64,000 nt of DNA from Massilia sp. YIM B02763 (GTDB taxonomy: Bacteria; Pseudomonadota; Gammaproteobacteria; Burkholderiales; Burkholderiaceae_D), in assembly GCF_030412015.1 (NCBI RefSeq), contig NZ_JASNRD010000003.1, positions 186,001-250,000 on the forward strand. The letters are read 5' to 3'. The position numbers were made by a program, and so were the translations under genes. Positions 1 through 9,243 of the stretch are shown piece after piece. Under the pieces are notes generated by a model. The model ran no database searches, was not told the DNA's origin, and saw only the letters and a list, made by a program, of their open reading frames with translations. Within the stretch, counting starts at the first letter, position 1, and each line of letters opens with the position of its first letter.

Positions 1-1
1 C

Positions 2-424
2 GTGACGCGCACGGCGCCGATCGACGCGGTGCGCAATGCATTGCGCCAGGGTGTACAAGGATTCGTGCTCAGCACGGTGCCGCTGCACGAGCTGGTGGAT
101 GCCGTGCGCACGCTGGCGCGCGGGGGCAATTACCTGTGCCAGACCCTGACCTGGGAGATGGCGACGGGACCGGCGGAGGACATGCTCACGCCGCGCGAGG
201 CGGAGGTGCTGCAACTGCTCGTGCAGGGCGCCTGCAACAAGTCCATTGCGCGCGACCTCGGCATTGCCGTCGGTACCGCCAAATGGCACGTGCGCGCGAT
301 CATGATGAAGCTCGACGCCAGCACGCGCACGCAGGCCGCCAGCATCGCGCTGTCGCGCGGGCTGCTCGACGCGGCCGGTTTCGCGGGCGCCGCCGCGGCG
401 GCCCGGAGCAGGACCGCGGCGTGA
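2..424 (+). CDS. LuxR/NarL-type response regulator, 3' part only
   Basis: The gene enters from the left edge, so its N-terminal receiver domain is cut off; the GTG at base 2 is just the first readable codon. The visible 140 residues hold the end of a receiver domain (GVQGFVLSTVPLHELVDAV, the region of the receiver's last helices) and a LuxR-type helix-turn-helix: LTPREAEVLQLLVQG, then NKSIARDLGIAVGTAKWHVR. Such regulators bind DNA once phosphorylated by a partner histidine kinase, which must lie outside the window. The C-terminus is an alanine-rich tail. The gene converges on the GH43 gene, with 15 bp between the stop codons. The family is clear; target and signal cannot be told. Confidence 0.85.
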   Translation: MTRTAPIDAVRNALRQGVQGFVLSTVPLHELVDAVRTLARGGNYLCQTLTWEMATGPAEDMLTPREAEVLQLLVQGACNKSIARDLGIAVGTAKWHVRAIMMKLDASTRTQAASIALSRGLLDAAGFAGAAAAARSRTAA

Positions 425-439
425 TCGCGGCGCGGCGAT

Positions 440-1528
440 TCAGCCGCCGGGCACGAGCGGCCGCGGCGCCACGCCTTCGTTCGTCATCACGACCGGCCGG
501 ATCGTACCGTCCTCGTTGAAGAACATGCGCTCGATGGCCATCTCGCGGTGGTGGCCGTCCTTGTCGTTCAAGGGGCGGCGGTGGTAGGCGATGTACCAGT
601 CGTCGGTGCCCGGGATGTTGACGACGGAATGGTGGCCCGCGCCGCGGGCGATCTTGCCGTCCTGTTGCAGGATCTTGCCGATGCGCTTGAACGGACCGTA
701 GGGCGACGCGCTCATCGCGTAGGCGACGCTGTAGTCCGGCCCCGTCCACTCGCCCTCCGACCACATGAGGTAGTACACGCCCTTGCGCTTGGCCATGAAC
801 GAGCCTTCCACATAGGCCGGGTCGGGTGTGATCTCCTTGTAGGTCTGGCCGTCGGGGAAGGGGACGACGCCCAGCAGGTCCGGCGCCAGCTTGACGACGT
901 TGGCATGCCGCCAGCCGCCGTAAACCATGTAGATCTGGCCGTCGTCGTCCTTGAACACCATCTGGTCGATCGGCTGGGCGCCGTTGCGGATCTGGCCGAC
1001 CAGCGGCTTGCCGAGGGCATCCTTGAACGGGCCTTCGGGCCGGTCGCTGACGGCGACGCCGATGCCGCCGACCTGCTCGTTGCTCTTGATGTCGTTGGCG
1101 CCGAAGAACAGGTAGTACTTGCCTTTGTGCTCGATGGCCGACGGCGCCCACACGGCGTAGGCGGCCCAGGCCACGTTCTCCACGTCGAGCACGTGCGGGT
1201 GCTTCGTCCAGTGCACCAGGTCCGGCGAGGAAAACGCGTTCAGGAAGGTCTGCTTCAGGTAGGGCGCCCAGATCAGCTTCGACTGGGCGCGCATGCGCTG
1301 CTGCTCGGGCGTGAAGGACGTCGAGCGGTCCGGCGTGCCGAAATCGTCCGAGTAGGTCGGATAGATCCAGTACCGGCCCTCGAAGATGCGGATCTCGGGG
1401 TCGGCGTACCAGCCCTGCACGATCGGATTGGATGCCTGCGCGGGCAGGCCGACGGCGGCCGCGGCGGCGAGCAGCGCGCCGTGCGCGAGAAACAGGCTGC
1501 GTTTAACTAAACCCGGTGTGTTCTTCAT
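440..1528 (-). CDS. Secreted glycoside hydrolase family 43 protein
   Basis: The 362-residue protein begins with a Sec-type signal peptide (basic MKNTPGLVKR, a hydrophobic stretch to about residue 28, cleavage near AQA-S). The mature part opens with YADPEIRIFEGRYWIYPTYS; the Asp of this block (residue 43) is the general base of GH43 enzymes. Blades such as AVWAPSAIEHKGKYYLFF and YVEGSFMAKRKGVYYLMWS (the Glu of EGS as likely general acid) fit the five-bladed beta-propeller. GH43 members act on arabinan, xylan or galactan side chains; the substrate here is unknown. I start at ATG 1528 because GGAG sits 8 bases upstream; a longer frame adds 11 residues without a ribosome site. Confidence 0.88.
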   Translation of the reverse strand: MKNTPGLVKRSLFLAHGALLAAAAAVGLPAQASNPIVQGWYADPEIRIFEGRYWIYPTYSDDFGTPDRSTSFTPEQQRMRAQSKLIWAPYLKQTFLNAFSSPDLVHWTKHPHVLDVENVAWAAYAVWAPSAIEHKGKYYLFFGANDIKSNEQVGGIGVAVSDRPEGPFKDALGKPLVGQIRNGAQPIDQMVFKDDDGQIYMVYGGWRHANVVKLAPDLLGVVPFPDGQTYKEITPDPAYVEGSFMAKRKGVYYLMWSEGEWTGPDYSVAYAMSASPYGPFKRIGKILQQDGKIARGAGHHSVVNIPGTDDWYIAYHRRPLNDKDGHHREMAIERMFFNEDGTIRPVVMTNEGVAPRPLVPGG

Positions 1529-1617
1529 TGTGTCTGGCGCTCCATGGCGGGGAAAAGGCAATGCTCGTCCATTCTAGGCCGCCCGGATGCGGCGAACAAT
1601 ACTCGGGCTAGGCAACG

Positions 1618-2523
1618 CTACGCCTGCCTCGCGGCGACCAGCACGTCGATCATCGCCCGCGTCGCGGCGGATTGCAGGCGGTGCGGCGCATAGATCACGG
1701 AGAAGGGACGGGTGCGGCCGCGCAGCGCCGGCAACTCCTCGACCAGCTCGCCCTTGGCGATGCGCTCGTGGACGATGAAGTCGTAGCTCTGCGCGATGCC
1801 CATGCCGGCAACCGCCAGCGACACGACGCCCAGCACGTCGTCCGATACCTCGACGCTTGGCGCCGGTTGCCATTCGATGTCCCCGCCGCCCTCGCGAAAC
1901 ACCCAGGGAGCGACCCGGCCCGTGCGCGGCAGGATGAACGGAATGCAGCGATGCCGCTCCAGGTCCGCGAGCGCTTGCGGGACGCCGGCCCGTTCCAGGT
2001 AGGCCGGCGCCGCGACGAGGCACAGGGTTTCGTCGGCCAGCTTGCGCGCGACCAGTCCGCTGGGGGAAAAGTCGCCCATCCGGATCGCCAGGTCCACCCC
2101 TTCGGCGACCAGGTCGACGTTGCGGTTGGTGATGTTCAGTTCCACCTTCACGTCCGGATACCGGTGCGCGAAGCGTGCCAGCAGGGCGGGAATCCGGTAG
2201 TGGCCGTACGTGGTCGGCACGCTCATGCGCACCCGTCCGCGCACGGGGCCGGCCTGCCCCTGGAGTTCGCGTTCCGCCTCGTCCAGCAGGTTGAATGCCG
2301 CGCGCGCCTGTTCCAGGTAGTGGCGGCCGGCCTCCGTCAACGTCACGCTGCGGGTCGTGCGGCGCATGAGCTGGGCCCCGAGCCGTTGCTCCAGCCGCGT
2401 CACCGCGCGGCTCAGCACGGACGGGGTCGTCGAGAGGATCACCGCACCGGCGGTGAACGAACCGTGTTCGGCGACGGCGATGAAGGCTTCCAGGTCGTCG
2501 AGATAGTCGAATTGGCGGCTGAT
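1618..2523 (-). CDS. LysR-family transcriptional regulator with apparent AUC start
   Basis: LysR regulator with an N-terminal winged helix (DYLDDLEAFIAVAEHGSF, then STTPSVLSRAVTRLEQRLGAQL, residues about 5-50) and a periplasmic-binding-like effector domain to the end. It belongs to the group with TRSVTLTEAG after the helix-turn-helix. The first in-frame canonical start, a GTG at 2442, would remove the first DNA-binding helix. Homology continues upstream to ISRQFDYLDD, where the codon ATC (2523-2521) follows a strong GGGAGG at 2529-2534 by 5 bases. A start there gives 301 residues, the usual LysR size. So either AUC is the start or an ATG has mutated. It is divergent from the SDR gene at 2623, the usual LysR-target arrangement. 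Confidence 0.85.
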   Translation of the reverse strand: MSRQFDYLDDLEAFIAVAEHGSFTAGAVILSTTPSVLSRAVTRLEQRLGAQLMRRTTRSVTLTEAGRHYLEQARAAFNLLDEAERELQGQAGPVRGRVRMSVPTTYGHYRIPALLARFAHRYPDVKVELNITNRNVDLVAEGVDLAIRMGDFSPSGLVARKLADETLCLVAAPAYLERAGVPQALADLERHRCIPFILPRTGRVAPWVFREGGGDIEWQPAPSVEVSDDVLGVVSLAVAGMGIAQSYDFIVHERIAKGELVEELPALRGRTRPFSVIYAPHRLQSAATRAMIDVLVAARQA

Positions 2524-2622
2524 TTGGTCCTCCCTGGAACAAATGATTTCCCCGGAGCCCAGTTTATCCGCACAGGCGGAAACAATAAAGTCTGGGGTCG
2601 TTCAACTACAGCCGCCTACATC

Positions 2623-3417
2623 ATGGATTTGCAACTGAAGGAAAAGACCGCACTGGTCACGGGAGCGACGGCCGGCATCGGCCTGGCCATCGCCCGGACG
2701 CTCGCCAGCGAAGGCGCTGCCGTCGTCGTCACGGGGCGCGACCGTGACAAGCTCGATCGTGCCGTGGAATCGATCGTGGCCGCGGCGCCGGGTGCGCGCG
2801 TGACGCCGGTCGTGGCGGACCTGAGCGATGCGGCCGGCGCCGCGGCGGTGACGGGCGCGGTGCCCGACGTGGACATCCTCGTCAACAACCTCGGCTACTA
2901 CGAGGGCAAGCCGTTCGCCGAGATCAGCGATGCGGACTGGATGCGCATGTTCGACGTCAACGTCATGTCGGGCGTGCGGCTGGCGCGCCATTATTTTCCG
3001 CGCCTGCTGGACAAGGATTGGGGACGCGTGATCTTCGTGTCCAGCGAAGTCGGCGCCTTCACGCCGCCGGACATGATCCACTACGGCGTCAGCAAGTCGG
3101 CGCAGCTGGCGGTGGCGCGCGGCCTGGCCGAGCTGACGCGCGGCACCGGCGTCACGGTCAACAGCGTGCTGCCGGCCGCCACGCGCTCGGACGGCATCGT
3201 CGAGTACCTGCGCCAGACCGCCCCGCGGCCCGGCATGAGCGACGCGGAGATCGAAGCCCATTTCTTCGCGACCTACCGTCCCAGCTCGCTGATCGCGCGC
3301 ATGATCGACGCGGACGAGGTGGCCGCCATGGTGGCGCTGCTCGCCAGTCCGCTCGGTGCGGCGACGAATGGCGCGGCCGTGCGCGTGGAGGGCGGCAGCT
3401 ACCGCTCGATTCTGTAA
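2623..3417 (+). CDS. Short-chain dehydrogenase/reductase (SDR)
   Basis: Classical NAD(P)-dependent SDR of 264 residues. The Rossmann glycine motif TGATAGIG is at residues 13-20, the NNLG variant of NNAG follows strand 4, catalytic serines sit in VSSEVG (140-141) and the YGVSK motif gives Tyr154 and Lys158. The substrate is not predictable. The gene is transcribed away from the LysR gene at 1618-2523 across about 100 bp, so that regulator is its probable controller. ATG 2623 is chosen because homology starts at once (LKEKTALVTGA); the ribosome site is weak. The upstream open frame is antisense to the LysR gene and is not part of this protein. Confidence 0.9.
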   Translation: MDLQLKEKTALVTGATAGIGLAIARTLASEGAAVVVTGRDRDKLDRAVESIVAAAPGARVTPVVADLSDAAGAAAVTGAVPDVDILVNNLGYYEGKPFAEISDADWMRMFDVNVMSGVRLARHYFPRLLDKDWGRVIFVSSEVGAFTPPDMIHYGVSKSAQLAVARGLAELTRGTGVTVNSVLPAATRSDGIVEYLRQTAPRPGMSDAEIEAHFFATYRPSSLIARMIDADEVAAMVALLASPLGAATNGAAVRVEGGSYRSIL

Positions 3418-3439
3418 TCCCGCACGCGCGTCCGGCCGA

Positions 3440-4438
3440 CTACAGGACCGGCTTCCCGTCCGGCAGCGGCGCCGCCTCGGGCACCAGTCCCTCGGCGCGC
3501 AGCTCCTGCCAGAACTGCGCGGGGATCGCCACGTCCATCAGGGCCGCATTGCGTTTCGCGTGTTCCGGGCTGCTGGCGCCGGGGATGGTCGCGGCCACCA
3601 CCGGATGCGCGAGGCCGAACTGCAGGGCGGCGGCGGCCAGGTCGATGCCGTGGCGCGCCGCGACCTGCCGCAGGCGTTCGCGTTGGGCGATCTTGTCCGG
3701 CGTGGCCGGCGCGTAGTCGTAGTGGTCGCCGCCGGCCAGGAAGCCCGAATTGAACGGGCCGCCCAGCACGACGCTCGCGCCGCGTTGCGCGCACAGAGGG
3801 AACAGCTCGTCCAGCGGCGTCGTTTCCATCAGCGTGTAGCGGCCGGCCAGCAGGAAGATGTCGGGGTCGGACTGCCGCAGCGCGCGCAGGCAGGGTTCGA
3901 CCGTGTTCACGCCCAGGCCCCAGCCCTTGATGACGCCTTCCTCGCGCAGCTTGACGAGGCCTTCGAAGGCGCCGCCGGGACCCGCCGCGACGGCGAAGTT
4001 GCGGTCGAACTCGTTCCCGAAATAATCCGGCGACAGGTCGTGCACGTAGACGATGTCGATGTGGCCCAGCGCCAGGCGCTGCAGGCTGTCCTCGATCGAG
4101 CGGCGTACGCCGTCGGCCGTGTAGTCGAACACGCGCTTGAACGGCAGCGTGCCGACGAAGGGGCTTTCGATGTCGCCCGCCGGATGCGGCGCGAGCAGGC
4201 GCCCGACCTTGGTCGACAGCGTGTAGGTGTCGCGCGGGCGCCGCCGCAGCGCCTGGCCGAAGCGGTGTTCGGACAGGCCGGCGCCGTAGTGCGGCGCGGT
4301 GTCGAAGTAGCGGATGCCCGCATCCCAGGATGCGTCCACGGCCGCCTGGGCCGATTCCTCGGTGGTCGCGTGGTACATGTCGCCCAGGCCGGTGCCGCCC
4401 ATGCCGAGGCGCGTGATCGGTCGATAACGCTGGTTCAC
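3440..4438 (-). CDS. Aldo/keto reductase, L-fucose/D-threo-aldose dehydrogenase type
   Basis: Soluble NAD(P)-dependent (alpha/beta)8-barrel of 332 residues. The aldo-keto reductase tetrad is visible: Asp46 and Tyr51 in YFDTAPHYG, Lys77 in LSTKVGR and His133 in IVYVHDLS. YDYAPATP and the overall pattern resemble the D-threo-aldose 1-dehydrogenase/pyridoxal dehydrogenase branch, which oxidises L-fucose-type sugars; this subgroup call is an inference. The GTG at 4438 is preferred because AAGGAG lies 7 bases upstream, while the upstream in-frame ATG has no such site. It converges on the SDR gene with 22 bp between the stops. Confidence 0.87.
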   Translation of the reverse strand: MNQRYRPITRLGMGGTGLGDMYHATTEESAQAAVDASWDAGIRYFDTAPHYGAGLSEHRFGQALRRRPRDTYTLSTKVGRLLAPHPAGDIESPFVGTLPFKRVFDYTADGVRRSIEDSLQRLALGHIDIVYVHDLSPDYFGNEFDRNFAVAAGPGGAFEGLVKLREEGVIKGWGLGVNTVEPCLRALRQSDPDIFLLAGRYTLMETTPLDELFPLCAQRGASVVLGGPFNSGFLAGGDHYDYAPATPDKIAQRERLRQVAARHGIDLAAAALQFGLAHPVVAATIPGASSPEHAKRNAALMDVAIPAQFWQELRAEGLVPEAAPLPDGKPVL

Positions 4439-4583
4439 AGTCGCTCCTTTCTCGTCCGTTGGCGCAAAAGGGCCAGCGCGCAAGCCTGGCCCGGTCGTTC
4501 ACGCTACACCGCTGAGCGGTGCGCGGGCGCACGGTTGACGATGGGAATTCGATGCGGTCCTGCGCGCTGTGTTCCCGCGTGCG

Positions 4584-6164
4584 CTATTGCATGGCCGGCG
4601 CCGCCTCCAGCGCGCCCAGGCGCTCGCGCGCGTGCGGGTGCGTGGGTTCCAGCGCCAGCGCCTGGCGGTAGCTGGCGATGGCGCCGGCGCGCTCGCCCGC
4701 CGCTTCCTGGGCCTGCCCCAGGCCGTCGTACAGGAATTCGAAGCGCTCCGGATACAGGCGCACGCCCAGGGCGAACACCTGCGCCGCTTCGCGCGGGCGC
4801 CGTTCGCGCAGCAGCTTCATGCCCCAGTCGTGGACCTGCAGCGGGTCGAGCGACAGCTCCGGGTTCTGCGCATGCAGCTGGTCGTAGATGGCGCCGATGC
4901 GCTCGAAGCCCTGGCGGCCGAGCTGGTCGAGGAAGGTGTCCATGGTGGGCGCCGGGCTGGCGGCGCGGCGCACGGCGAGCGACACCAGGCCGGGCGGGGT
5001 GGCGTTCGGCGCGAGGTCGGCGTCGAGCAGGCGCAGGGCGGCGGCGTCGTTCTTCAGGCGGGCGTCGAGGAAGCGCTGCACCGTGCGCGCCATCGCGCCG
5101 TAGGCGGCCTCCGCCCGGGCGCGCGTGCGGCCGCGGAAGGCGCTGTCGGGCGCCATGCGCAGCGACCACGACGAGAAGTCCATGTGGCTCGCCGCTTCCA
5201 TGGTGGCCAGGTAGATGTCGGCGTAGCGCATGCGTGCCAGCAGGTCGGCGCCGATGCCGCTGTCGATCTCGCCCTTGTCTTGATCGCCGCCTTGCCCGCC
5301 GCCCTGCAGGCGCGTCACGTACAGCAGCGGCACGGCCAGGCGTTCGGGCGTCACGTAGCGCGCCGAGCGCGGGCCGCCGTTCACGTATTCGAAGGCGGCG
5401 CGCAGCGAGCCGTCCAGGCTGACGAGGGCGCGGATGCGGTCGTCGCGCGCCGCGGCCAGCACGTTCGACAGGCCTCCCCAGCTGTAGCCGACCACGCCGA
5501 TGCGCGTCGTGTCGGCCTGCTCCAGCGTATGCGCGTAGCCGACCAGGAAGCCGATGTCGTTTGCCTGGGCTTCGGCGCCTTCCAGGTCGGCCGTCATCGC
5601 ATGCGAGCGCGCGCCCAGCGAGGCGCTGGCGATCACGATGTAGCCATGGCTGGCCAGGTATTCGCAGAGGTCGGCGTTTTCCATCGCATAGGCGCTGTGG
5701 CTGGGCGCGTAGATCACGACGGGGAACTTGCCGGGCCGCTCGGGCGCGTCGCGCAGCGCGCGCACCCGCTGCGCCATGGCGGCCGGCACCTGCGGCGCGC
5801 CCGCGGAGCGCTGCCGGACCAGCAGGTCGGTGGCAAGCCGTACCTGGTCCGCGGTGCGGCTGAATTCCTCCTCGGTGGCCACGGTGGCCACGTAGTCGCG
5901 GTAGGAGAGCGGGGCGCCGTGGCCGATCGCCGGATACCAGACCAGCGTCTGGATCGGCCGCGAACGGTCGCCGCCATTGGCCTGGGCCGTGACCGGATTG
6001 CGCGCATGCTGGTAGACGCGCGCCCGGTCGTACTGCTGCTTCACGTGCAGGCCCACGCGGTAGGGGCCGGAGGGCAGGAAGGACTGGAGGTCGGCGGCGC
6101 TGGCGACGCCCAGCGCGAGCGTCAGCAGGGAAGCGAGCAGGAGGGCAGGCAGGAATCGGGACAT
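4584..6164 (-). CDS. Exported alpha/beta hydrolase with C-terminal TPR-like repeats
   Basis: The 526-residue protein has a signal peptide ([23 protein letters not shown]). An alpha/beta-hydrolase domain follows, with TLVWYPA near the start, FPVVIYAPS, and the nucleophile elbow GYSWGG (Ser228). This resembles dienelactone-hydrolase/PAF-acetylhydrolase-like enzymes. The last 110 residues ([26 protein letters not shown], then [24 protein letters not shown]) are tetratricopeptide repeats. The combination suggests an exported esterase or peptidase with a protein-binding tail. The substrate is unknown. It is divergent from rpiA across 130 bp holding a symmetric TATAAT element. Confidence 0.8.
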   Translation of the reverse strand: MSRFLPALLLASLLTLALGVASAADLQSFLPSGPYRVGLHVKQQYDRARVYQHARNPVTAQANGGDRSRPIQTLVWYPAIGHGAPLSYRDYVATVATEEEFSRTADQVRLATDLLVRQRSAGAPQVPAAMAQRVRALRDAPERPGKFPVVIYAPSHSAYAMENADLCEYLASHGYIVIASASLGARSHAMTADLEGAEAQANDIGFLVGYAHTLEQADTTRIGVVGYSWGGLSNVLAAARDDRIRALVSLDGSLRAAFEYVNGGPRSARYVTPERLAVPLLYVTRLQGGGQGGDQDKGEIDSGIGADLLARMRYADIYLATMEAASHMDFSSWSLRMAPDSAFRGRTRARAEAAYGAMARTVQRFLDARLKNDAAALRLLDADLAPNATPPGLVSLAVRRAASPAPTMDTFLDQLGRQGFERIGAIYDQLHAQNPELSLDPLQVHDWGMKLLRERRPREAAQVFALGVRLYPERFEFLYDGLGQAQEAAGERAGAIASYRQALALEPTHPHARERLGALEAAPAMQ

Positions 6165-6193
6165 GGCGGTCGATGTGTTTCTTTGGTTGCAAC

Positions 6194-6201
6194 ATTATAA
6201 T
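6194..6201. promoter_or_regulatory. Symmetric -10 element between divergent genes
   Basis: ATTATAAT reads as TATAAT on both strands (6196-6201 plus, 6199-6194 minus) inside the palindrome CATTATAATG. It sits 30 bp before the hydrolase start and 94 bp before rpiA, so one element could drive both. No convincing -35 hexamer is visible on either side, so this is a suggestion only. Confidence 0.4.
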
Positions 6202-6294
6202 GCCGAATCGACAAAAACCTGTGCAAGGATTTGGCGGAAGTACACGCCGTATCCGCTAGAATGGCGGATTCCTTTACTCCCACCAAGCATCATC

Positions 6295-6972
6295 ATGACC
6301 CAGGACGAACTCAAGCAGGCAGTGGCCCGCGCCGCCATCGACTACGTGGTCGACGGCGAGATCATCGGCGTCGGCACCGGCTCGACCGCCAATTTCTTCA
6401 TCGACGAACTCGGCAAGATCAAGGACCGCATCAAGGGCGCGGTGGCGTCGTCGGAAGCGACGGCGGCCCGCCTGCGCGGCCACGGCATCGAGGTGCTCGA
6501 CCTGAACGATGTCGAGTCGATTTCCGTCTACGTCGACGGCGCCGACGAGATCGACGCCTCGGGCGCGATGATCAAGGGCGGCGGCGCCGCGCTGACGCGC
6601 GAAAAGATCGTGGCCTCCGTGTCCGGCAAGTTCGTCTGCATCGCCGACGGCTCCAAGCTGGTCGACACGCTCGGCAAGTTTCCGCTGCCGGTCGAAGTGA
6701 TCCCGATGGCCGCGAATGCCGTCAGCCGCAAGCTGGCCCTGCTGGGCGGCCAGCCGCGCCTGCGCACCAAGGCGGGCGGCACGGACGCCTTCGTCACCGA
6801 CAACGGCGGCTACATCCTCGACGTGGCCGGCCTGTCGATCACGGACCCGGTGGCGCTGGAAACCGAGATCAACCAGATCGTCGGCGTGATCGCCGTCGGC
6901 CTGTTCGCCCAGCGCGGCGCCAACGTCTGCCTGCTGGGCACCGGCGACGGCGTCAAGACGATGGCCTTCTGA
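6295..6972 (+). CDS. rpiA: Ribose-5-phosphate isomerase A
   Basis: Cytosolic enzyme of the non-oxidative pentose phosphate pathway, interconverting ribose 5-phosphate and ribulose 5-phosphate. The 225 residues match RpiA (E. coli 219): phosphate-binding [15 protein letters not shown] near residue 25, the acidic active-site block YVDGADEID, the loop [16 protein letters not shown] with the catalytic Glu and Lys, and [12 protein letters not shown]. Start ATG 6295 directly precedes [13 protein letters not shown], the usual N-terminus. A lipoprotein and a membrane protein follow with short gaps, so the three may be co-transcribed, although their functions are not obviously linked. Confidence 0.97.
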   Translation: MTQDELKQAVARAAIDYVVDGEIIGVGTGSTANFFIDELGKIKDRIKGAVASSEATAARLRGHGIEVLDLNDVESISVYVDGADEIDASGAMIKGGGAALTREKIVASVSGKFVCIADGSKLVDTLGKFPLPVEVIPMAANAVSRKLALLGGQPRLRTKAGGTDAFVTDNGGYILDVAGLSITDPVALETEINQIVGVIAVGLFAQRGANVCLLGTGDGVKTMAF

Positions 6973-6983
6973 CCGGGACCGCC

Positions 6984-7310
6984 ATGACGCGCCTGCTCGC
7001 CGCCGTCCTCCTGCTGTCGCTCGGCGGTTGCGCCGCGTACCGCAGCGTGTTCCCGGAGCCGGTCGCGCCGCCGGCCCCGGCGCCTGCGGCAGCGGCCCGG
7101 TCCGAAAGCGACGCCATCCAGAAGATCCCGTTCCGCACCGGCGTCTCCTCGGCCACGGTCGAGAAGCTGGCGCGCCAGCAGGCCTGCACGGGCGGGCAGG
7201 GCGCCGGCCTCGTCACCGAGCCGGGACCGGTCGAGGTCTATCGCATGGTGTGCGACGACGGCAAGGTGTTCATGGCGCGCTGCGAGCTGCGCCAGTGCCG
7301 GCAGATGTAA
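6984..7310 (+). CDS. Small putative lipoprotein
   Basis: The 108-residue product starts MTRLLAAVLLLSLGGCAAY, a lipoprotein signal with the lipobox LGGC, so Cys16 would be lipidated and the protein anchored in the envelope. A proline/alanine linker follows, then a small domain of about 65 residues with four cysteines (QACTGG, MVCDDG, ARCEL, RQCRQM) that could form two disulfides. I do not recognise the family. It begins 11 bp after rpiA and its TAA overlaps the ATG of the next gene (TAATG), which implies translational coupling. Confidence 0.75.
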   Translation: MTRLLAAVLLLSLGGCAAYRSVFPEPVAPPAPAPAAAARSESDAIQKIPFRTGVSSATVEKLARQQACTGGQGAGLVTEPGPVEVYRMVCDDGKVFMARCELRQCRQM

Positions 7311-8890
7311 TGCGCATGCGTTCGCTGGCCTTGCTGCGCAATGCGCCGGACGCCGTGCCTGCCGGCCGCGCCGGCATTGGCGCGCGGCGCGGATGGGGGC
7401 CGTCGCCGCGGGCGTTCGCCGTCCAGCTGGCCTTCATCCTGCTTGCCCTGCTGGCGAGCCGGCCCTACCTGGTCGGCGACTTTTTCGAATACTGGCTGAC
7501 GACGATCGCCATCGCGCGCCACGGCACGCCGGACGTGCGCGCGGACGATGCGGCGCTGGCCGCGGCGCTGGCGCCCGATGCCAACTACCGCGCGCTGTTC
7601 GACGGCATCCGCGACGATATCGCGCGCGGCGGCAAGGACTCCCTGCCGGGCCTGCATCGCGGCAAGGACGGCGACATGTTCCCCATCCACTTCTTTGCCT
7701 ACCCGGCCCTGGCGGCGCCGGCGTTCCGGCTGCTGCAGGGCGTCGGCGCCAATCCCATGAAGGCCTTCCAGGTCGTCAACTTCGCGGCTTTCTGGCTATT
7801 GGGGCTGGTGCTGCACCGCTTCTTCGGCTCCGCGCGGCGCGCCTTCGTGGGGCTCGGGCTCGTACTGGGGACCGGCGGCATCCTGTACATCAACTGGGGC
7901 GGACCGGAAATGGTCACCGCCTGCGCCTGCCTGGCCGGCACCCTGCTGTTCGTGCTCGGCCGGCCGCTGGCCGGCGGCCTGCTGGCCGGCGTGGCGGCGA
8001 TGCAGAATCCCTCACTCGTCTTCGTCGCCGCGTTCGCCCCGCTGTTCAGCCTGCTGCACGACCGCGCCGAAGGCCGGCCGCATCCATTCACGGGCTGGCG
8101 CGCCGTGCTGGGCGATGCGCGCCTGCACGGGGCGTTGCTGCTGGGCGTGCTGGCATTGCTGCCGTTCGCTTTCGGGCTGTGGCAATGGCATGTGCCCAGC
8201 ATTATCGGCCGCGACTGGACCGATCCCCACCTGGTCGGGCCGCAGCGGCTGTTTTCCTATTACTTCGACCTGGACCAGGGCATGATCCTGGCGGTGCCCG
8301 GCATCCTGCTGCTGCTGGCCGGGATCGTTCCGCGCCGGCCCGTGCCACGGCTGGCGGCGGTGCTGGCCCTGCTGTTCATGCTGGCGCTGGCCGTGCCGAC
8401 CTTGTCGGCGCAGAACTGGAATCCCGGCGGCGTGGGCATCCTGCGCTATGTGTTCTGGGGCGCCATGCCGCTGCTGTTGCTGGCGTTCGGCTGGCTGCGC
8501 ACGCGCTCGCGCTGGCCGCTGGCCTTGCTGTGCGCGGCGTTCGCGCTGCAGGCGGCCGCCATGGTGCACGCCAAGAAATACGGGCACACCGAATTCAGTC
8601 CGCTCGCGCGGCTGGTGCTGGCGCATGCGCCGGCGCTCTACAACCCCGATCCGGAAATTTTCTTCGAGCGCAGCCGCGGCACCGAAGACGGCATGGACAT
8701 CCATGGGGTCGTGGTGTGGCCCAGGCAGGGGCCGGTGCGGAAAGTACTGTTCAATGTGGAAAGCCGCCGCGTCGACGAGGTGTTGTGCCCGCGGGGCCAG
8801 CGCCTGTCCGGCGCCTTGCCGCTGGTGGAGCGGCGCGATGGATGGCGTTACCTGAACGGCGCGCCGGCCTGCGTGCCGGCGGCGCCGTAG
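7310..8890 (+). CDS. Polytopic inner-membrane protein, unknown function
   Basis: The 526-residue protein has about ten hydrophobic segments, starting with FAVQLAFILLALLASRPYLVGDFFEYWLTTIAIA, and a soluble C-terminal tail of about 110 residues with two cysteines (VLCPRG and PACVPA). The layout, a long first periplasmic loop followed by many helices, resembles the GT-C/GT39-like membrane glycosyltransferase fold. However, the acidic pair typical of the first loop of that fold is not obvious. The start ATG overlaps the stop of the lipoprotein gene; an alternative ATG lies two codons later. Function is left open. Confidence 0.72.
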   Translation: MRMRSLALLRNAPDAVPAGRAGIGARRGWGPSPRAFAVQLAFILLALLASRPYLVGDFFEYWLTTIAIARHGTPDVRADDAALAAALAPDANYRALFDGIRDDIARGGKDSLPGLHRGKDGDMFPIHFFAYPALAAPAFRLLQGVGANPMKAFQVVNFAAFWLLGLVLHRFFGSARRAFVGLGLVLGTGGILYINWGGPEMVTACACLAGTLLFVLGRPLAGGLLAGVAAMQNPSLVFVAAFAPLFSLLHDRAEGRPHPFTGWRAVLGDARLHGALLLGVLALLPFAFGLWQWHVPSIIGRDWTDPHLVGPQRLFSYYFDLDQGMILAVPGILLLLAGIVPRRPVPRLAAVLALLFMLALAVPTLSAQNWNPGGVGILRYVFWGAMPLLLLAFGWLRTRSRWPLALLCAAFALQAAAMVHAKKYGHTEFSPLARLVLAHAPALYNPDPEIFFERSRGTEDGMDIHGVVVWPRQGPVRKVLFNVESRRVDEVLCPRGQRLSGALPLVERRDGWRYLNGAPACVPAAP

Positions 8891-8899
8891 GCAGCCGTA

Positions 8900-9172
8900 T
8901 CAGGCGCTCGGCGGCACGTAACCGGCGGCCTGGTCGGCGCCTTCGCCGAAGAAGTGGCGTTCCATCTGGGTGGCCAGGTATTTGCGCGCGCGGGCGTCGG
9001 CCATGTTCAGGCGGTTTTCGTTGATCAGCATGGTCTGGTGCTTGAGCCAGCCGTCCCAGGCTTCCTTCGACACGCTTTCGTAGATGCGCTTGCCCAGTTC
9101 GCCCGGGTACGGCGGGAAGGCCAGGCCTTCGGCTTCCTTGTTCAGTTTGATGCAGTGGACGGTGCGGGCCAT
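8900..9172 (-). CDS. yggX: Fe(II)-trafficking / oxidative damage protection protein YggX
   Basis: A 90-residue cytosolic protein with the YggX hallmarks: [17 protein letters not shown] with the conserved Cys7, [13 protein letters not shown], and [18 protein letters not shown]. In enterobacteria YggX protects iron-sulfur enzymes against superoxide and is thought to handle iron; that role is carried over by family. The ATG at 9172 has AGGAG 7 bases upstream. The gene lies downstream of argA on the same strand, with a palindromic repeat between them. It converges on the membrane-protein gene with 9 bp between stops. Confidence 0.95.
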   Translation of the reverse strand: MARTVHCIKLNKEAEGLAFPPYPGELGKRIYESVSKEAWDGWLKHQTMLINENRLNMADARARKYLATQMERHFFGEGADQAAGYVPPSA

Positions 9173-9243
9173 GTTCTTGCTCCTGGTTGGTATGCGAAAA
9201 ACGTGATTATACGGGGAGCACAAAAATTCTACCGGCGCTCGTA

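Noticed and set aside
1574..2542. Frameshifted reading of the LysR gene from TTG 2542
   Set aside because: That frame gives an Arg/Gly-rich product; the LysR frame is continuous from 2523 with normal length, so no frameshift is needed.
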